The notes under the pieces were generated by a model. That model searched no databases, had not been told where the DNA came from, and saw nothing but the letters and a program-made list of their open reading frames with translations. This document shows, in pieces, positions 50,163-61,163 of a stretch of DNA of 64,000 nt (within the stretch, counting starts at the first letter, position 1; each line of letters opens with the position of its first letter). The stretch is from Pantoea piersonii. GTDB taxonomy: Bacteria > Pseudomonadota > Gammaproteobacteria > Enterobacterales > Enterobacteriaceae. A program made the position numbers and the translations under genes. Location: contig NZ_RARB01000002.1 of assembly GCF_003612015.1 (NCBI RefSeq), positions 124,001 through 188,000 of the forward strand. Direction: 5' to 3'.

Positions 50163-51173
50163 ATGAAAGCGACTACTAAAAAGAATGCGCTAACCTGGCT
50201 GAAAGAGGGCGGCATTTATGTCGTTCTGCTGGTTTTACTGGCTATTATTATTTTCCAGGATCCGACATTTTTAAGCCTGATGAACCTGAGTAATATCCTC
50301 ACCCAGTCTTCGGTGCGTATTATTATCGCGCTGGGCGTGGCGGGGCTGATCGTTACCCAGGGTACCGACCTCTCGGCCGGGCGTCAGGTGGGGCTGGCGG
50401 CGGTAGTGGCGGCAACGCTGCTGCAGTCGATGGAAAACGCCAACAAGGTCTTCCCGACGCTGGAAACCGTACCGATTCCGCTGGTTATTCTGGTGGTGTG
50501 CGTTATTGGCGGCCTGATCGGTCTGCTGAACGGCGTCATTATCGCCTATCTCAAGGTAACGCCGTTTATTACCACGCTCGGCACCATGATTATCGTGTAC
50601 GGCATCAACTCGCTCTATTACGATTTTGTCGGCGCGTCGCCGATTGCCGGGTTTGATACGGGCTTCTCAAAGTTCACGCAGGGCTTCTTCCGCTTTGGCG
50701 ACTTTAAGCTCTCCTATATTACCTTCTACGCCATTATCGCTATCGTTTTCGTCTGGATCCTGTGGAACAAAACCCGCTTCGGCAAAAACATTTTTGCTAT
50801 CGGCGGCAACCCGGAAGCGGCGAAGGTTTCTGGCGTTAACGTGAACTTTAACCTGATCCTTATCTATGCCCTTTCCGGCGTGTTTTACGCCTTCGGCGGG
50901 ATGCTGGAAGCGGGCCGTATCGGCAGTGCCACCAACAACCTCGGCTTTATGTATGAGCTGGACGCTATCGCGGCGTGCGTGGTGGGCGGCGTCTCCTTTG
51001 CGGGCGGCGTGGGTACGGTAGCGGGCGTGGTGACCGGCGTGATCATCTTTACCGTGATCAACTACGGTCTGACCTATATCGGCGTGAACCCTTACTGGCA
51101 GTACATTATCAAGGGCGGCATCATTATCTTCGCCGTGGCGCTGGACTCGCTGAAGTACTCGCGGAAGAAGTAA
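50163..51173 (+). CDS. mglC: Galactose/methyl-galactoside ABC transporter permease MglC
   Basis: 336-residue inner-membrane permease of the ribose/galactose group with about eight to ten helices. Hallmarks: GVAGLIVTQGTDLSAGRQVGLAAVVAATLLQS, FITTLGTMIIVYGINSLYYD, and the coupling region FAIGGNPEAAKVSGVNV. It starts 19 bp after mglA and closes the operon before a strong terminator. Confidence 0.97.
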   Translation: MKATTKKNALTWLKEGGIYVVLLVLLAIIIFQDPTFLSLMNLSNILTQSSVRIIIALGVAGLIVTQGTDLSAGRQVGLAAVVAATLLQSMENANKVFPTLETVPIPLVILVVCVIGGLIGLLNGVIIAYLKVTPFITTLGTMIIVYGINSLYYDFVGASPIAGFDTGFSKFTQGFFRFGDFKLSYITFYAIIAIVFVWILWNKTRFGKNIFAIGGNPEAAKVSGVNVNFNLILIYALSGVFYAFGGMLEAGRIGSATNNLGFMYELDAIAACVVGGVSFAGGVGTVAGVVTGVIIFTVINYGLTYIGVNPYWQYIIKGGIIIFAVALDSLKYSRKK

Positions 51174-51189
51174 TACTGAAGGAATATTG

Positions 51190-51220
51190 AAAAAGAGCGA
51201 CCTGCGGGTCGCTCTTTTTA
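51190..51220 (+). terminator. mglBAC terminator
   Basis: Stem AGAGCGACC / GGTCGCTCT with a 4-nt loop, A tract before and T tract after. Confidence 0.93.
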
Positions 51221-51253
51221 TTTGGCCGGTACCGGTTGGTTGTCAGAGGCTGC

Positions 51254-51359
51254 GCGGGCGACAGAGGCTGTTCCGCAAAGTCGCTTAAAGCATCCTTGCC
51301 CGCTCGGCCCGCGCCTTCCATGGCGCGGGACGCTTTGCTCCACAGCCCCTGTCGCCCGC
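51254..51359. repeat. 106-bp nested inverted repeat between mglC and sanA
   Basis: Outer arms of 27 nt (51254-51280 and 51333-51359) share GCGGGCGACAG, GGCTGT and GCAAAG with four mismatches. Inside lies a second palindrome CCCGCGCC / GGCGCGGG at about 51309-51329. The right arm region carries the complement of AGCAAAGCGTCC found also at 37549 and 56337. It encodes nothing and looks like a dispersed palindromic element. Confidence 0.75.
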
Positions 51360-51404
51360 TGGACAGGCTTCGGAGCTGCCTGAATAAAATGACATCCGCT
51401 CTTT

Positions 51405-52142
<738 letters not shown>

Positions 52143-52228
52143 TCAGGAAAATTCGGTGCATCAAGGCTACTTGAGGACCTGCTACGAAGCAAGTTACCGC
52201 CGGCTGGCTGATGGATTTTTGCGCGACT

Positions 52229-52250
52229 GCCGGGCCTGAGACGGCCCGGC
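52229..52250 (-). terminator. Hairpin after maeA
   Basis: Perfect 8-bp stem GCCGGGCC / GGCCCGGC with a 6-nt loop, 10 bp after the maeA stop. No real T run. Confidence 0.6.
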
Positions 52251-52259
52251 GTTGGTCTG

Positions 52260-53957
52260 TCAGATAGAGGTACGACGATAGTGGCGATACTGCGGCAGCC
52301 AGAAGTTATTAGCCACCGCCTGCGACAGCACATCTTCCGACGTGACTACCGCGACGCCAGCCAGCTGCGCGGCTTTGCCGACTTCCATGGCGATAATTTT
52401 CGATACGCCCTGAATATCTTTAATCTCCGGCAGCACCGGACCTTCGCCTTCGTTCACCAGCGGCGAACAGTCGGCCAGCGCGCGGCTTGCCGTCATCAGC
52501 ATTGAGTCGGTAACGCGCGTCGCGCCTGAGGCGATAACGCCCAGACCGATGCCAGGGAAGATATAGGAGTTGTTACACTGCGCGATCGGATAGGTTTTGC
52601 CTTTCCAGCTCACCGGCGAGAAGGGGCTGCCGGTCGCTACCAGCGCCGCGCCGTCTGTCCAGGCGATAATATCCGCTGGCGTCGCTTCCACGCGTGATGT
52701 CGGGTTGGAGAGCGGCATCACGATGGGTCGCGCGCAGTGTTTGTGCATCTCGCGGATGATCTCTTCGGTAAAGAGCCCCGGCTGGCCGGATACACCGATG
52801 AGAATATCGGGACGGGCGTTGCGCACCACGTCAAGCAGCGAGATTGAATCGCTTACGGTATCCCACTCTTTCAGGTTTTCGCTCTTCTGCACCAGCTTGC
52901 TCTGGAAGTCGAGCAGGTTAGGCAGTTTGTCGGTCAGCAGGCCGAAGCGATCGACCATCAGCACGCGCGCGCGCGCCTCTTCATCGCTTAATCCTTCAGA
53001 TTTCATCTGGGCAATGATCTGCTCGGCGATGCCGCAACCGGCGGAACCCGCGCCGAGGAAAACCACTTTCTGCTCGCACAGGCGGCTGCCCGCGGCGCGG
53101 CTGGCGGCGATCAGCGTGCCGACGGTCACGGCGGCGGTGCCCTGAATATCGTCATTGAAGCAGCAAATTTCATCGCGATAGCGCTGCAGCAGCGGCATGG
53201 CATTTTTCTGCGCAAAGTCTTCAAACTGCAGCAGCACGTTCGGCCAGCGGCGTTTTACCGCCTGGATAAAGTCATTAACGAACGCGTCATACTCTTCGCC
53301 GGTAATGCGCGGATGACGCCAGCCCATATAGAGCGGATCGTTAAGCAGCTGCTGGTTGTTCGTACCGGCGTCCAGCACAACCGGCAGCGTATAGGCAGGT
53401 GAAATGCCGCCGCAGGCGGTATAGAGCGACAGCTTGCCGATAGGAATGCCCATGCCGCCGATGCCCAAATCGCCGAGGCCGAGAATGCGCTCGCCGTCGG
53501 TCACCACAATCACCTTTACGTTCTGCTTGGTGGCGTTTTGCAGCATATCTTCAATATGGGCGCGGTTCGGATAGGAGATAAAGACGCCACGTGCGCGGCG
53601 GTAGATCTCGGAGAAGTGTTCGCAGGCCGCGCCGACGGTCGGGGTATAGATAATCGGCATCATCTCTTCGAGATGATTGTCGAGCAGGCGATAGAAAAGG
53701 GTTTCGTTGGTGTCCTGAATATTGCGCAGGTAGACGTGCTTATCGTTATTGTTTTTGAAATCCTGGAACTGACGCCAGGCGCGCTCAGCCTGCTCTTCGA
53801 TACTCTCGACCGCTTCAGGCAGCAGGCCGTTGAGGTTAAATTCGTTGCGCTCTTCCAGCGAGAAGGCGCTGCCTTTATTCAGCAGGGGAAATTCCAGCAG
53901 GATCGGGCCAGCGTAGGGGATGTACAGCGGACGCTTACTTTCGTACTCATGTTCCAT
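52260..53957 (-). CDS. maeA: NAD-dependent malic enzyme MaeA
   Basis: Converts malate to pyruvate and CO2 with NAD+ for gluconeogenic balance. 565 residues: substrate motif [49 protein letters not shown], the metal site [16 protein letters not shown], and the NAD fold [17 protein letters not shown]. Length equals E. coli SfcA/MaeA. In E. coli maeA is elsewhere; here it sits between cdd and sanA, a local rearrangement. Confidence 0.96.
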   Translation of the reverse strand: MEHEYESKRPLYIPYAGPILLEFPLLNKGSAFSLEERNEFNLNGLLPEAVESIEEQAERAWRQFQDFKNNNDKHVYLRNIQDTNETLFYRLLDNHLEEMMPIIYTPTVGAACEHFSEIYRRARGVFISYPNRAHIEDMLQNATKQNVKVIVVTDGERILGLGDLGIGGMGIPIGKLSLYTACGGISPAYTLPVVLDAGTNNQQLLNDPLYMGWRHPRITGEEYDAFVNDFIQAVKRRWPNVLLQFEDFAQKNAMPLLQRYRDEICCFNDDIQGTAAVTVGTLIAASRAAGSRLCEQKVVFLGAGSAGCGIAEQIIAQMKSEGLSDEEARARVLMVDRFGLLTDKLPNLLDFQSKLVQKSENLKEWDTVSDSISLLDVVRNARPDILIGVSGQPGLFTEEIIREMHKHCARPIVMPLSNPTSRVEATPADIIAWTDGAALVATGSPFSPVSWKGKTYPIAQCNNSYIFPGIGLGVIASGATRVTDSMLMTASRALADCSPLVNEGEGPVLPEIKDIQGVSKIIAMEVGKAAQLAGVAVVTSEDVLSQAVANNFWLPQYRHYRRTSI

Positions 53958-54112
53958 GAATTGATGCTCCGGTTGCGGTGTTGTCTGGCAAAGCTCAGAC
54001 GCCAGTCGTTCTTTTTTTGTGTTGCTGGCGCACGATCCTATGAAATTTCTCGCCGATGTACAGCTTTTGTAAATAAAAGATATTGCAATTGTTGAAAAGC
54101 GTGTTGCGCGCC

Positions 54113-55003
54113 TCAGGCTTTGCGCAGCGTGACGCGTGCGAGCTGGGTGCAGCCCAGTGCGGCCAGGGTCGCCTGAGTGGCGGCGAACTGGTTCAGCGTG
54201 GCGTTTTCCACTTCAGCCAGCGCTGCCGCCTCGATATTTTCACAGGCTTCGCCCTGCATATTCAGCAGGATCAGCGCGGCCTGTAGCGGCGGCAGGCTCG
54301 GGTTATAGGCGGCATTCTCGGCGTAGCGTCCGGTGACTATCGCGCCGCCCGAGGTGCGTAGCGCAATGCCGCTGTGGGAGCCGCTGTAGGGCGCATGGCT
54401 CTCGTTAGCGGCCGCGATTGCCGCCTGCGCCAGCGCATCGCCTTCCGCCAGATAGCCGTGGTCCACCTTATCCAGCAGCAGCGTGGTGATGTTCAGGTCG
54501 CGTGGGCCGAACGCGTCCGGCAGATAGTCGCCCAGCGTGCTGACGTTACGGCCAGGCAGGCTGATGCGCAGATCGGTGCCGCTGTTGAGTTCGTTCATAA
54601 ACTGACGACAGTGGCCACACGGCGTGTAGTTGACGGTAACGGCTTCCAGACGGCGCTCGCCGCGTAGCCAGGCGTGCGCGATTGCGCTCTGCTCGCCATG
54701 TACCGTTTGCTGCAGCGCCACGCCCGTAAACTCCATATTGGCGCCGAAATACCAGTGGCCGCTGACGCCGCGTGCCACGGCGCCCACGTTGAAGCGCGAG
54801 ACCGGCACAACTGCACAGGCTGCCGCCAGCGGCAGCAGCGCCAGGGCGAGCGCATCGGCGTCCAGCTGGGTCTGCTGCATCAGCGATGCAACCTGCTCCG
54901 GCGTCAGCATCGCCTGAAACTGCGCGTCGTCAAGGATCGGACGCAGCGCGCTTTGCAGGGCCGCGGGCAGCGCGTCGAAGGCGGAGGTGAAACGTGGATG
55001 CAT
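54113..55003 (-). CDS. cdd: Cytidine deaminase
   Basis: Deaminates cytidine and deoxycytidine. 296 residues from the ATG at 55003 ([20 protein letters not shown]), close to the E. coli 294; the frame extends upstream to 55189 without homology. The zinc site is [12 protein letters not shown] plus [13 protein letters not shown], and the protein has the duplicated second, inactive domain typical of the enterobacterial dimeric enzyme. GAGG precedes the start. It follows yohK on the same strand. Confidence 0.96.
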   Translation of the reverse strand: MHPRFTSAFDALPAALQSALRPILDDAQFQAMLTPEQVASLMQQTQLDADALALALLPLAAACAVVPVSRFNVGAVARGVSGHWYFGANMEFTGVALQQTVHGEQSAIAHAWLRGERRLEAVTVNYTPCGHCRQFMNELNSGTDLRISLPGRNVSTLGDYLPDAFGPRDLNITTLLLDKVDHGYLAEGDALAQAAIAAANESHAPYSGSHSGIALRTSGGAIVTGRYAENAAYNPSLPPLQAALILLNMQGEACENIEAAALAEVENATLNQFAATQATLAALGCTQLARVTLRKA

Positions 55004-55051
55004 GATAGCCTCGTCAATATCAGGCGGCCCATTGCCGCCTGAAGGGTTATA

Positions 55052-55080
55052 TGTGATCTGTATCGCTCTGACAATGCAAC
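55052..55080 (-). promoter_or_regulatory. Possible CRP/CytR region before cdd
   Basis: On the minus strand there is a half-good CRP site (ending TCACA at 55052-55056, left half AGCGA), and the plus strand shows ATGCAAC at 55074-55080, the CytR half-site. E. coli cdd is under CRP and CytR, which favours the same here. Matches are partial. Confidence 0.4.
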
Positions 55081-55096
55081 AGATTTTCATCGTTTC

Positions 55097-55122
55097 AACT
55101 TTGCGAGATCTATCGCAAAGTT
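55097..55122. promoter_or_regulatory. 26-bp palindrome directly after yohK
   Basis: Perfect inverted repeat AACTTTGCGA-N6-TCGCAAAGTT that starts at the base after the yohK stop. It lacks a T tail, so it may be a transcript-end hairpin or a protein-binding site controlling cdd. Confidence 0.6.
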
Positions 55123-55815
55123 TTAGCCAAAGGCGTGCAGCAGCAGCGGAAAAATAAAGGGCGCCAGCAGTGAGGTAATAATGCCGCACAGCACCAGCGC
55201 CAGCGAGCTGAACGCGCCTTCCTGGTAGTCCACCTCCGCCGCGCGCGCCGTACCGAGCGCGTGAGACGCATTGCCGATCGCCAGTCCGCGCGCCGCGCGG
55301 GTTTTTATCCCCAGCAGGTTCAGCACCATATGGCCGAATACCGCGCCGAGCACGCCGGCAATCAGCACGCAGATGGCGCTGATAGCGGGAATGCCGTGCA
55401 GCGAGGCGGAGACGGCCATCGCAATCGGCGTGGTCACGGATTTAGGCAGAATAGTGGCGGCGATTTCCGGCGTCGCCCCCATCCACAGCGCGATAGCGGT
55501 GCCGGAAACCATGGCGGTCAGGCTGCCGATAAAGCAGACGCCGATAAGCGACTTCCAGCGCGCGCGAATTTGATGCATCTGCTCGTAGAGCGGCAGCGCC
55601 AGCGCAACGACTGCCGGCTGCAGCAGCTGATTAAGGATCTGGCTGCCGGCGAAATAGCGCGTATAGGGGATGTGCAGCAGCAGCAGCAGCGGGATGATGA
55701 TCGCCATCGCCACCAGCAGCGGATTGAGTAACGAGATTTTCAGCTTTGCCGCCAGGCGGCGCGCCAGCATAAAGGCGCCGACGCTGAGCGGCAGCGACCA
55801 CCAGATGTCACTCAC
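55123..55815 (-). CDS. yohK: YohK, LrgB-family membrane protein
   Basis: 230 residues from a GTG at 55815 ([21 protein letters not shown]), matching E. coli YohK (231). About seven helices; LrgB-family stretch [40 protein letters not shown] and [28 protein letters not shown]. The GTG overlaps the yohJ end by 8 nt and AGGAG precedes it. With YohJ it forms a holin-like LrgAB/CidAB pair, in E. coli linked to 3-hydroxypropionate and related acid transport. Confidence 0.93.
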   Translation of the reverse strand: MSDIWWSLPLSVGAFMLARRLAAKLKISLLNPLLVAMAIIIPLLLLLHIPYTRYFAGSQILNQLLQPAVVALALPLYEQMHQIRARWKSLIGVCFIGSLTAMVSGTAIALWMGATPEIAATILPKSVTTPIAMAVSASLHGIPAISAICVLIAGVLGAVFGHMVLNLLGIKTRAARGLAIGNASHALGTARAAEVDYQEGAFSSLALVLCGIITSLLAPFIFPLLLHAFG

Positions 55816-56197
55816 CGGGCTTCTCCTGCACGCTTCGCGTATGAATTTTATGGGCGCTCCAGCCGACAATGGTCAGGACAAGAAAGGTGCTGACCACGAT
55901 AGAGACCACAATCGGACCGAACTGGGCGCTCAGCACGTCGGTGTAGTTCATGATGCCGACGCTGATGGGCACAAACAGCAGCGCCATATAGCGGATCAGC
56001 AGATGGCAGCCTGGCTTAACCCAGTCCACGGGAAGGATCTGCGTCGCCAGCAGGGCGAACAGCGTCAGCATGCCAAGGATGCTGCCAGGAATAGTAATCG
56101 GCAGCAGTACGGCGATGGCGTTACCCGCATAGAGACAGAGATAGATGATGACGAAGGCGCGTACGTAGCGCCAGCAAAGAGACAGCACGGTGGGCAT
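55808..56197 (-). CDS. yohJ: YohJ, LrgA/CidA-type holin-like protein
   Basis: 129-residue inner-membrane protein with four helices, LrgA family: [46 protein letters not shown] then [20 protein letters not shown]. It overlaps yohK and is translated first. Length and order equal E. coli yohJK-cdd. Confidence 0.94.
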   Translation of the reverse strand: MPTVLSLCWRYVRAFVIIYLCLYAGNAIAVLLPITIPGSILGMLTLFALLATQILPVDWVKPGCHLLIRYMALLFVPISVGIMNYTDVLSAQFGPIVVSIVVSTFLVLTIVGWSAHKIHTRSVQEKPGE

Positions 56198-56279
56198 AGC
56201 AGGCTCCTGTTTTCACTGCACAACATAATACGCACTAAGCGTTAAGCGTGCTAGCGATCACACTTACCTTGAGGACGAC

Positions 56280-56502
56280 ACTTTTCCTGGCTAATGGCCG
56301 CAAACAAGCCAGCAAGCGGGGGAGATGGACCAAAGAGCAAAGCGTCCTGCGGCAGAGACAAAAAAGCAGCGTGTTAGCCCGTTTACGGGCGCACCTCAGA
56401 GATGAGGCGCGTAGCCGCGCAGGCGGAGCTGGCAGGGATGCCGTTTTTGGCGTCTGTACGATCGAGCCATGTTCCCCGCGACGGGCACGTTAGCGAAAGC
56501 CT
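56280..56502. repeat. Gene-free intergenic element between metG and yohJ
   Basis: No frame or promoter is convincing. It contains AAGAGCAAAGCGTCC (56334-56348), the 15-mer shared with the hairpin after lysP, and on the minus strand CATCCCTGCC followed by GCTC, similar to CATCCTTGCC at 51291-51300. This points to a dispersed intergenic sequence family. Small hairpins such as CCCGTTTACGGG (56379-56390) are inside. Confidence 0.5.
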
Positions 56503-56526
56503 AAGGGCGACAATGCTGTCGCCCTT
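56503..56526 (-). terminator. metG terminator hairpin
   Basis: Perfect 10-bp stem AAGGGCGACA / TGTCGCCCTT with a 4-nt loop, 17 bp after the metG stop; the T tract is short. Confidence 0.7.
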
Positions 56527-56542
56527 ATCCAGCCTGTAACCC

Positions 56543-58573
56543 TTACTTAACCGGCATACCCGGCTGCGCGCCGCTGTCGACGGAGAGCACAAACAGATCT
56601 TTTCCGCCCGGACCGGCTGACAGCACCATGCCTTCCGAAACGCCGAAGCGCATTTTACGCGGCGCGAGGTTGGCGACGATAATCGTCATCTTGCCGATCA
56701 AGACCGAAGGATCCGGATAGGCGGCGCGAATGCCGGAGAAAATCTGACGCTTCTCGCCGCCCAGATCGAGTTGCAGACGCAGCAGCTTATCAGAGCCTTC
56801 CACCAGTTCGGCGTTTTCAATCAGCGCCACGCGCATATCGACTTTCGCGAAGTCGTCAATAGTAATGGTGTCGCCAATCGGCGCATCCGCCAGCGGGCCA
56901 GTGGCCGGTTTGCTGGCCGCTGCGGCATCCTCTTTCGACGCTTCAATCAGCGCGTTAACTTTGGTCATTTCGATACGTCCATAAAGTGCTTTAAACGGCG
57001 CTACCTGATGGCTGAGCAGCGGCTGCGGGATAGCGTCCCAGCTTAATTCGCAGTTGAGGAACGCTTCGGCGCGCTCGCTCAGGCTCGGCAGCACCGGCTT
57101 CAGCCAGGTCATCAGCACGCGGAACAGGTTGATGCCCATCGAGCAGATCGCCTGCAGATCGGCGTCGCGACCCTCTTCTTTCGCTACCACCCAGGGCGCC
57201 TGTTCGTCTACATAGCGGTTCGCCAGATCGGCCAGCGCCATAATTTCGCGAATGGCGCGGCTGAACTCGCGGCTCGCCCAGGCTTCGCCAATCTTCTCAG
57301 AGGCGTCGACAAAGGTCTGGTAGAGCGCCGGATCCGCCAGCTCGGCCGATAGCTGGCCGTCAAAGCGTTTGGTCAGGAAGCCGGCGTTGCGTGACGCCAG
57401 GTTGACCACCTTGTTAACGATGTCAGCATTTACGCGCTGTACAAAATCTTCCAGGTTGAGGTCGATATCGTCGATGCGCGAGGAGAGCTTGGCGGCATAG
57501 TAGTAGCGCAGGCTGTCGGCATCCAGGTGCTGCAGCCAGGTGCTGGCCTTGATAAAGGTGCCGCGCGATTTGGACATTTTGGCGCCGTTTACCGTCACAT
57601 AGCCATGCACGAACAGATTGTTGGGCTTGCGGAAATCGCTGCCTTCCAGCATTGCCGGCCAGAACAGGCTGTGGAAGTAGACGATATCTTTGCCGATAAA
57701 GTGATAAAGCTCAGTGGTGGAATCTTTCTTCCAGAACTCGTCGAAATCGATATCGCCGCGTTTGTCGCACAGGTTTTTAAACGCGCCCATATAGCCGATC
57801 GGCGCATCCAGCCAGACGTAAAAATATTTGCCCGGCGCGTCCGGGATCTCAAAGCCGAAGTAGGGCGCGTCGCGTGAGATATCCCACTGCTGCAGCCCAG
57901 ACTCAAACCACTCCTGCATTTTGTTCGCAACCTGCTCCTGCAGCGCGCCGGAGCGCGTCCAGGCCTGCAGCATGGCGCTGAATGAAGGCAGATCGAAGAA
58001 GAAATGCTCAGAGTCGCGCATTTCCGGCGTCGCGCCGGAGACTACCGATTTCGGCTCGATCAGCTCGGTCGGGCTATAGGTCGCGCCGCACACTTCGCAG
58101 TTGTCGCCATACTGATCCGGCGATTTACATTTCGGGCAGGTGCCCTTGACGAAACGATCCGGCAGGAACATGCCTTTCTCCGGATCGTACAGCTGAGAGA
58201 TGGTGCGGTTTTTAATAAAACCGTTCTCTTTCAGGCGGGTGTAAATCAGCTCGGACAGCACGCGATTCTCGTCGCTGTGCGTCGAGTGATAGTTGTCGTA
58301 GCTGATGTTGAAACCGGCGAAATCGACCTGATGTTCCTGACTCATTTCGGCGATCATCTGCTCCGGCGAGATGCCTAACTGCTGCGCTTTCAGCATGATC
58401 GGCGTACCGTGCGCGTCGTCAGCGCAGATGAAATAGACCTGATTGCCACGCATTCGCTGGTAACGCACCCAAATGTCTGCCTGGATATGCTCGAGCATGT
58501 GGCCGAGATGGATCGATCCGTTCGCGTACGGCAGGGCGCACGTTACCATTATTTTTTTAGCGACTTGAGTCAT
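56543..58573 (-). CDS. metG: Methionyl-tRNA synthetase
   Basis: Charges tRNA-Met. 676 residues with the class I signature [14 protein letters not shown] near the start, a zinc knuckle [22 protein letters not shown] in [12 protein letters not shown], and the C-terminal EMAP-II-like tRNA-binding dimerisation domain ([44 protein letters not shown]). Divergent from mrp, as in E. coli. Confidence 0.98.
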   Translation of the reverse strand: MTQVAKKIMVTCALPYANGSIHLGHMLEHIQADIWVRYQRMRGNQVYFICADDAHGTPIMLKAQQLGISPEQMIAEMSQEHQVDFAGFNISYDNYHSTHSDENRVLSELIYTRLKENGFIKNRTISQLYDPEKGMFLPDRFVKGTCPKCKSPDQYGDNCEVCGATYSPTELIEPKSVVSGATPEMRDSEHFFFDLPSFSAMLQAWTRSGALQEQVANKMQEWFESGLQQWDISRDAPYFGFEIPDAPGKYFYVWLDAPIGYMGAFKNLCDKRGDIDFDEFWKKDSTTELYHFIGKDIVYFHSLFWPAMLEGSDFRKPNNLFVHGYVTVNGAKMSKSRGTFIKASTWLQHLDADSLRYYYAAKLSSRIDDIDLNLEDFVQRVNADIVNKVVNLASRNAGFLTKRFDGQLSAELADPALYQTFVDASEKIGEAWASREFSRAIREIMALADLANRYVDEQAPWVVAKEEGRDADLQAICSMGINLFRVLMTWLKPVLPSLSERAEAFLNCELSWDAIPQPLLSHQVAPFKALYGRIEMTKVNALIEASKEDAAAASKPATGPLADAPIGDTITIDDFAKVDMRVALIENAELVEGSDKLLRLQLDLGGEKRQIFSGIRAAYPDPSVLIGKMTIIVANLAPRKMRFGVSEGMVLSAGPGGKDLFVLSVDSGAQPGMPVK

Positions 58574-58736
58574 AGTTTGCGTAGCTTTCTGTTGATTGAA
58601 AAAACGGGCTTAGATGGTAACTCATGCCCTGGCGGGCGTAAACACAAGGGCGGCCTGGCGTCGACTGTGCCGACATCTGATATGATTGTTGTGTTACCGC
58701 TGAACCCAGCGACAGAAAAAATAACAAGGAGTGGGG

Positions 58737-59849
58737 ATGACAGCACAATCCCGGACATCACATTCACCTGAAGCCCTGCGCGCCGTGGTTATGGGCGTGT
58801 TAAGCGGCTTCCGGCATCCAACCCTCGATCACAATCTCACCACGCTGAAAGCGCTGCATCATGTGGCGCTGCTGGACGGCAAGCTGCATATCGAACTCGT
58901 TATGCCGTTCGCCTGGGCGAGCGCCTTTGAAGAGCTGAAAGCGCAGGCCAGCGCTGAGCTGTTGCGCCTGACCGGCGCGCAGGCGATCGACTGGCGGCTG
59001 CGCCACGATATCGCCACGCTGAAGCGCGTCAAAGGCCAGCCCGGCGTTAACGGCGTGAAGAACATTATCGCCGTCAGCTCCGGCAAGGGCGGCGTTGGCA
59101 AATCGAGCACTGCCGTCAATATGGCGCTGGCGCTGGCGGCGGAAGGGGCGCGCGTCGGCATTCTCGATGCGGATATCTACGGTCCGTCAGTGCCGAATAT
59201 GCTGGGCACTGAGCACGAGCGTCCTACCTCGCCGGACGGCACCCATATGGCGCCGATTATGGCGCACGGTCTCGCCACTAACTCTATCGGCTATCTGGTG
59301 ACGGACGATAACGCGATGGTATGGCGCGGTCCGATGGCGAGTAAGGCGCTGATGCAGCTGCTCAATGAGACGCTGTGGCCAGACCTTGACTATCTGGTGC
59401 TTGATATGCCGCCGGGCACCGGCGATATTCAGCTGACGCTGGCGCAAAACGTGCCGGTGACGGGCGCCATTGTCGTCACCACGCCGCAGGATATTGCGCT
59501 GATCGACGCGCGAAAAGGCATGGTGATGTTTGAGAAGGTAAACGTGCCGGTGCTGGGCGTCGTGGAGAACATGAGCCTGCATATCTGCAGCCACTGCGGC
59601 TTCCATGAGCCGATTTTCGGCACGGGCGGCGCGGAAAAGCTGGTGGCGGATTATCAGACGCAGCTGCTGGCGCAGCTGCCGCTGCATATCAACCTGCGTG
59701 AAGATCTGGATGACGGCGAACCGACGGTGATCCGTCGCCCGGAGAGCGAGTTTACCGCGCTCTATCGCCAGCTGGCGGGTCGCGTCGCGGCGCGTCTCTA
59801 CTGGCAGGGCGAAGTGATCCCCGGCGATATCGCCTTCCGCGCGCTGTAG
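58737..59849 (+). CDS. mrp: Iron-sulfur cluster carrier ATPase Mrp (ApbC)
   Basis: Holds and transfers Fe-S clusters in the cytosol. 370 residues: an N-terminal MIP18-like domain (LRAVVMGVLSGFRHPTLDHNLTTL) and the P-loop domain with the deviant Walker A SSGKGGVGKSSTAVNMALALA and the cluster-binding CSHC (HICSHCGFHEPIFG). Start at 58737 with AAGGAG 5 nt upstream; a GTG two codons earlier overlaps that site. Confidence 0.96.
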   Translation: MTAQSRTSHSPEALRAVVMGVLSGFRHPTLDHNLTTLKALHHVALLDGKLHIELVMPFAWASAFEELKAQASAELLRLTGAQAIDWRLRHDIATLKRVKGQPGVNGVKNIIAVSSGKGGVGKSSTAVNMALALAAEGARVGILDADIYGPSVPNMLGTEHERPTSPDGTHMAPIMAHGLATNSIGYLVTDDNAMVWRGPMASKALMQLLNETLWPDLDYLVLDMPPGTGDIQLTLAQNVPVTGAIVVTTPQDIALIDARKGMVMFEKVNVPVLGVVENMSLHICSHCGFHEPIFGTGGAEKLVADYQTQLLAQLPLHINLREDLDDGEPTVIRRPESEFTALYRQLAGRVAARLYWQGEVIPGDIAFRAL

Positions 59850-59858
59850 GCCAGCGTA

Positions 59859-59887
59859 CCGCTGGCGTCGCGTCAGGACGCCAGCGG
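59859..59887. terminator. Hairpin between convergent mrp and GNAT genes
   Basis: Perfect 11-bp stem CCGCTGGCGTC / GACGCCAGCGG with a 7-nt loop. It overlaps the 3' end of the GNAT gene. Confidence 0.7.
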
Positions 59888-60301
59888 AAAGTGCATCAGC
59901 ACATATTTTCCCTGCTCGCTCTCGCCTTGCGCGATCATCTTCCAGCCGTGCTTAAGATAGAACGCCTGCGCCGCCTTGTTCATCAGCAGACACTTCAGCG
60001 CACCGGTGCTGGTAAAGCGCGCCTGCACTTTCTCCAGCAGCGCGGCGCCGACGCCGCGGCCCTGATAAGCGGGATCGACATACAGGCTATGGAGAAAATT
60101 ATCATTCTCCAGCACGCCGGCAAAACCGACGCGATGCCCCTCAAGCTCGGCGACCCAGACGGTCTCTCCCAGGATCACACTGTCAAAATCTTCCAGCTGC
60201 CAGTGGCTGTCGTCAAGCCAGCGCCAGTTATGGCGGCGCGCAGCCAGAAACAGGGTTCTCAGAAACGGACGATCGGCTTCGGTATAAGAACGGATCAGCA
60301 C
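59873..60301 (-). CDS. GNAT family N-acetyltransferase
   Basis: 142 residues with the GNAT core: NFLHSLYVDPAYQGRGVGAALLEKV contains the acetyl-CoA pyrophosphate loop (Q/R-x-x-G-x-G/A as YQGRGVG), followed by LMNKAAQAFYLKHGWKMIAQGES. Acceptor substrate unknown. It stands alone between mrp and ahpC. Confidence 0.88.
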   Translation of the reverse strand: MLIRSYTEADRPFLRTLFLAARRHNWRWLDDSHWQLEDFDSVILGETVWVAELEGHRVGFAGVLENDNFLHSLYVDPAYQGRGVGAALLEKVQARFTSTGALKCLLMNKAAQAFYLKHGWKMIAQGESEQGKYVLMHFPLAS

Positions 60302-60433
60302 GGATAAACTCCCTTAACGCCTTTTCTACAAAACTAGCAGTTCTGCCGTGAAAAGATAAACGACGTTAAATCAATGTGCTTTGCGTGTAGAATGCCGGGG
60401 CGGCGTCAATAGCGGTGCGGCTTGCCGCGTTTG

Positions 60434-60470
60434 ATAGCTTTCGTTTATCTGATTGATAACGACTGCATAT
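60434..60470 (+). promoter_or_regulatory. OxyR-like binding region before ahpC
   Basis: Two ATAG/ATAA...TAT type half-elements (60434-60448 and 60456-60470) are centred 22 bp apart, two helical turns, as expected for an OxyR tetramer. Matches to the degenerate consensus are partial. E. coli ahpCF is activated by OxyR. Confidence 0.5.
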
Positions 60471-60528
60471 TAGAAGTTGGCCCGAAAATTTTGTAACGTA
60501 CATCACATCTTTTAGCGGAGGACTTCAG

Positions 60529-61092
60529 ATGTCTATCATCAATACCAAAATTAAACCGTTCAAAAACGCTGCGTTTAAAAACGGCGAATTCATCGACGTA
60601 ACTGAGAAAGACGTTGAAGGTAAATGGAGTGTATTCTTCTTTTATCCAGCTGATTTCACCTTCGTTTGCCCGACTGAACTGGGTGATGTGGCTGACCACT
60701 ACGAAGAATTCCAGAAACTGGGCGTAGATATCTACTCTGTTTCTACCGACACCCACTTTACCCACAAAGCCTGGCACGGTTCTTCTGAAACCATCGCGAA
60801 AATCAAGTATGCCATGATCGGCGACCCGACTGGCGCGCTGACCCGCAACTTCGAAATCATGCGCGAAGCTGAAGGTCTGGCTGACCGCGGTACTTTCATC
60901 GTTGACCCGGAAGGCATCATCCAGGCAATCGAAATCACTGCTGAAGGTATCGGCCGCGACGCGTCTGACCTGCTGCGTAAAGTGAAAGCTGCTCAGTATG
61001 TCGCTTCTCACCCAGGCGAAGTTTGCCCGGCTAAATGGAAAGAAGGCGACGCAACTCTGGCTCCGTCTCTGGACCTGGTTGGCAAAATCTAA
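60529..61092 (+). CDS. ahpC: Alkyl hydroperoxide reductase peroxiredoxin AhpC
   Basis: 2-Cys peroxiredoxin that reduces H2O2 and organic peroxides. 187 residues, peroxidatic Cys47 ([13 protein letters not shown]) and resolving Cys166 ([10 protein letters not shown]), exactly at E. coli positions. A strong GGAGG precedes the ATG. Codon use is strongly biased to preferred codons, as for a highly expressed protein. Reduced by AhpF encoded downstream. Confidence 0.98.
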   Translation: MSIINTKIKPFKNAAFKNGEFIDVTEKDVEGKWSVFFFYPADFTFVCPTELGDVADHYEEFQKLGVDIYSVSTDTHFTHKAWHGSSETIAKIKYAMIGDPTGALTRNFEIMREAEGLADRGTFIVDPEGIIQAIEITAEGIGRDASDLLRKVKAAQYVASHPGEVCPAKWKEGDATLAPSLDLVGKI

Positions 61093-61120
61093 TTTCTGTA
61101 CCGGCTTTTCGATCTTCTCT

Positions 61121-61148
61121 ATCGGGTGCTACGGCACCCGATTTCTTC
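61121..61148 (+). terminator. ahpC-ahpF intercistronic attenuator
   Basis: Perfect 9-bp stem ATCGGGTGC / GCACCCGAT, loop TACG, followed by TTTCTTCT. Likely lets only part of the transcripts continue into ahpF, giving more AhpC than AhpF. Confidence 0.75.
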
Positions 61149-61163
61149 TGACAGGAACTCACT

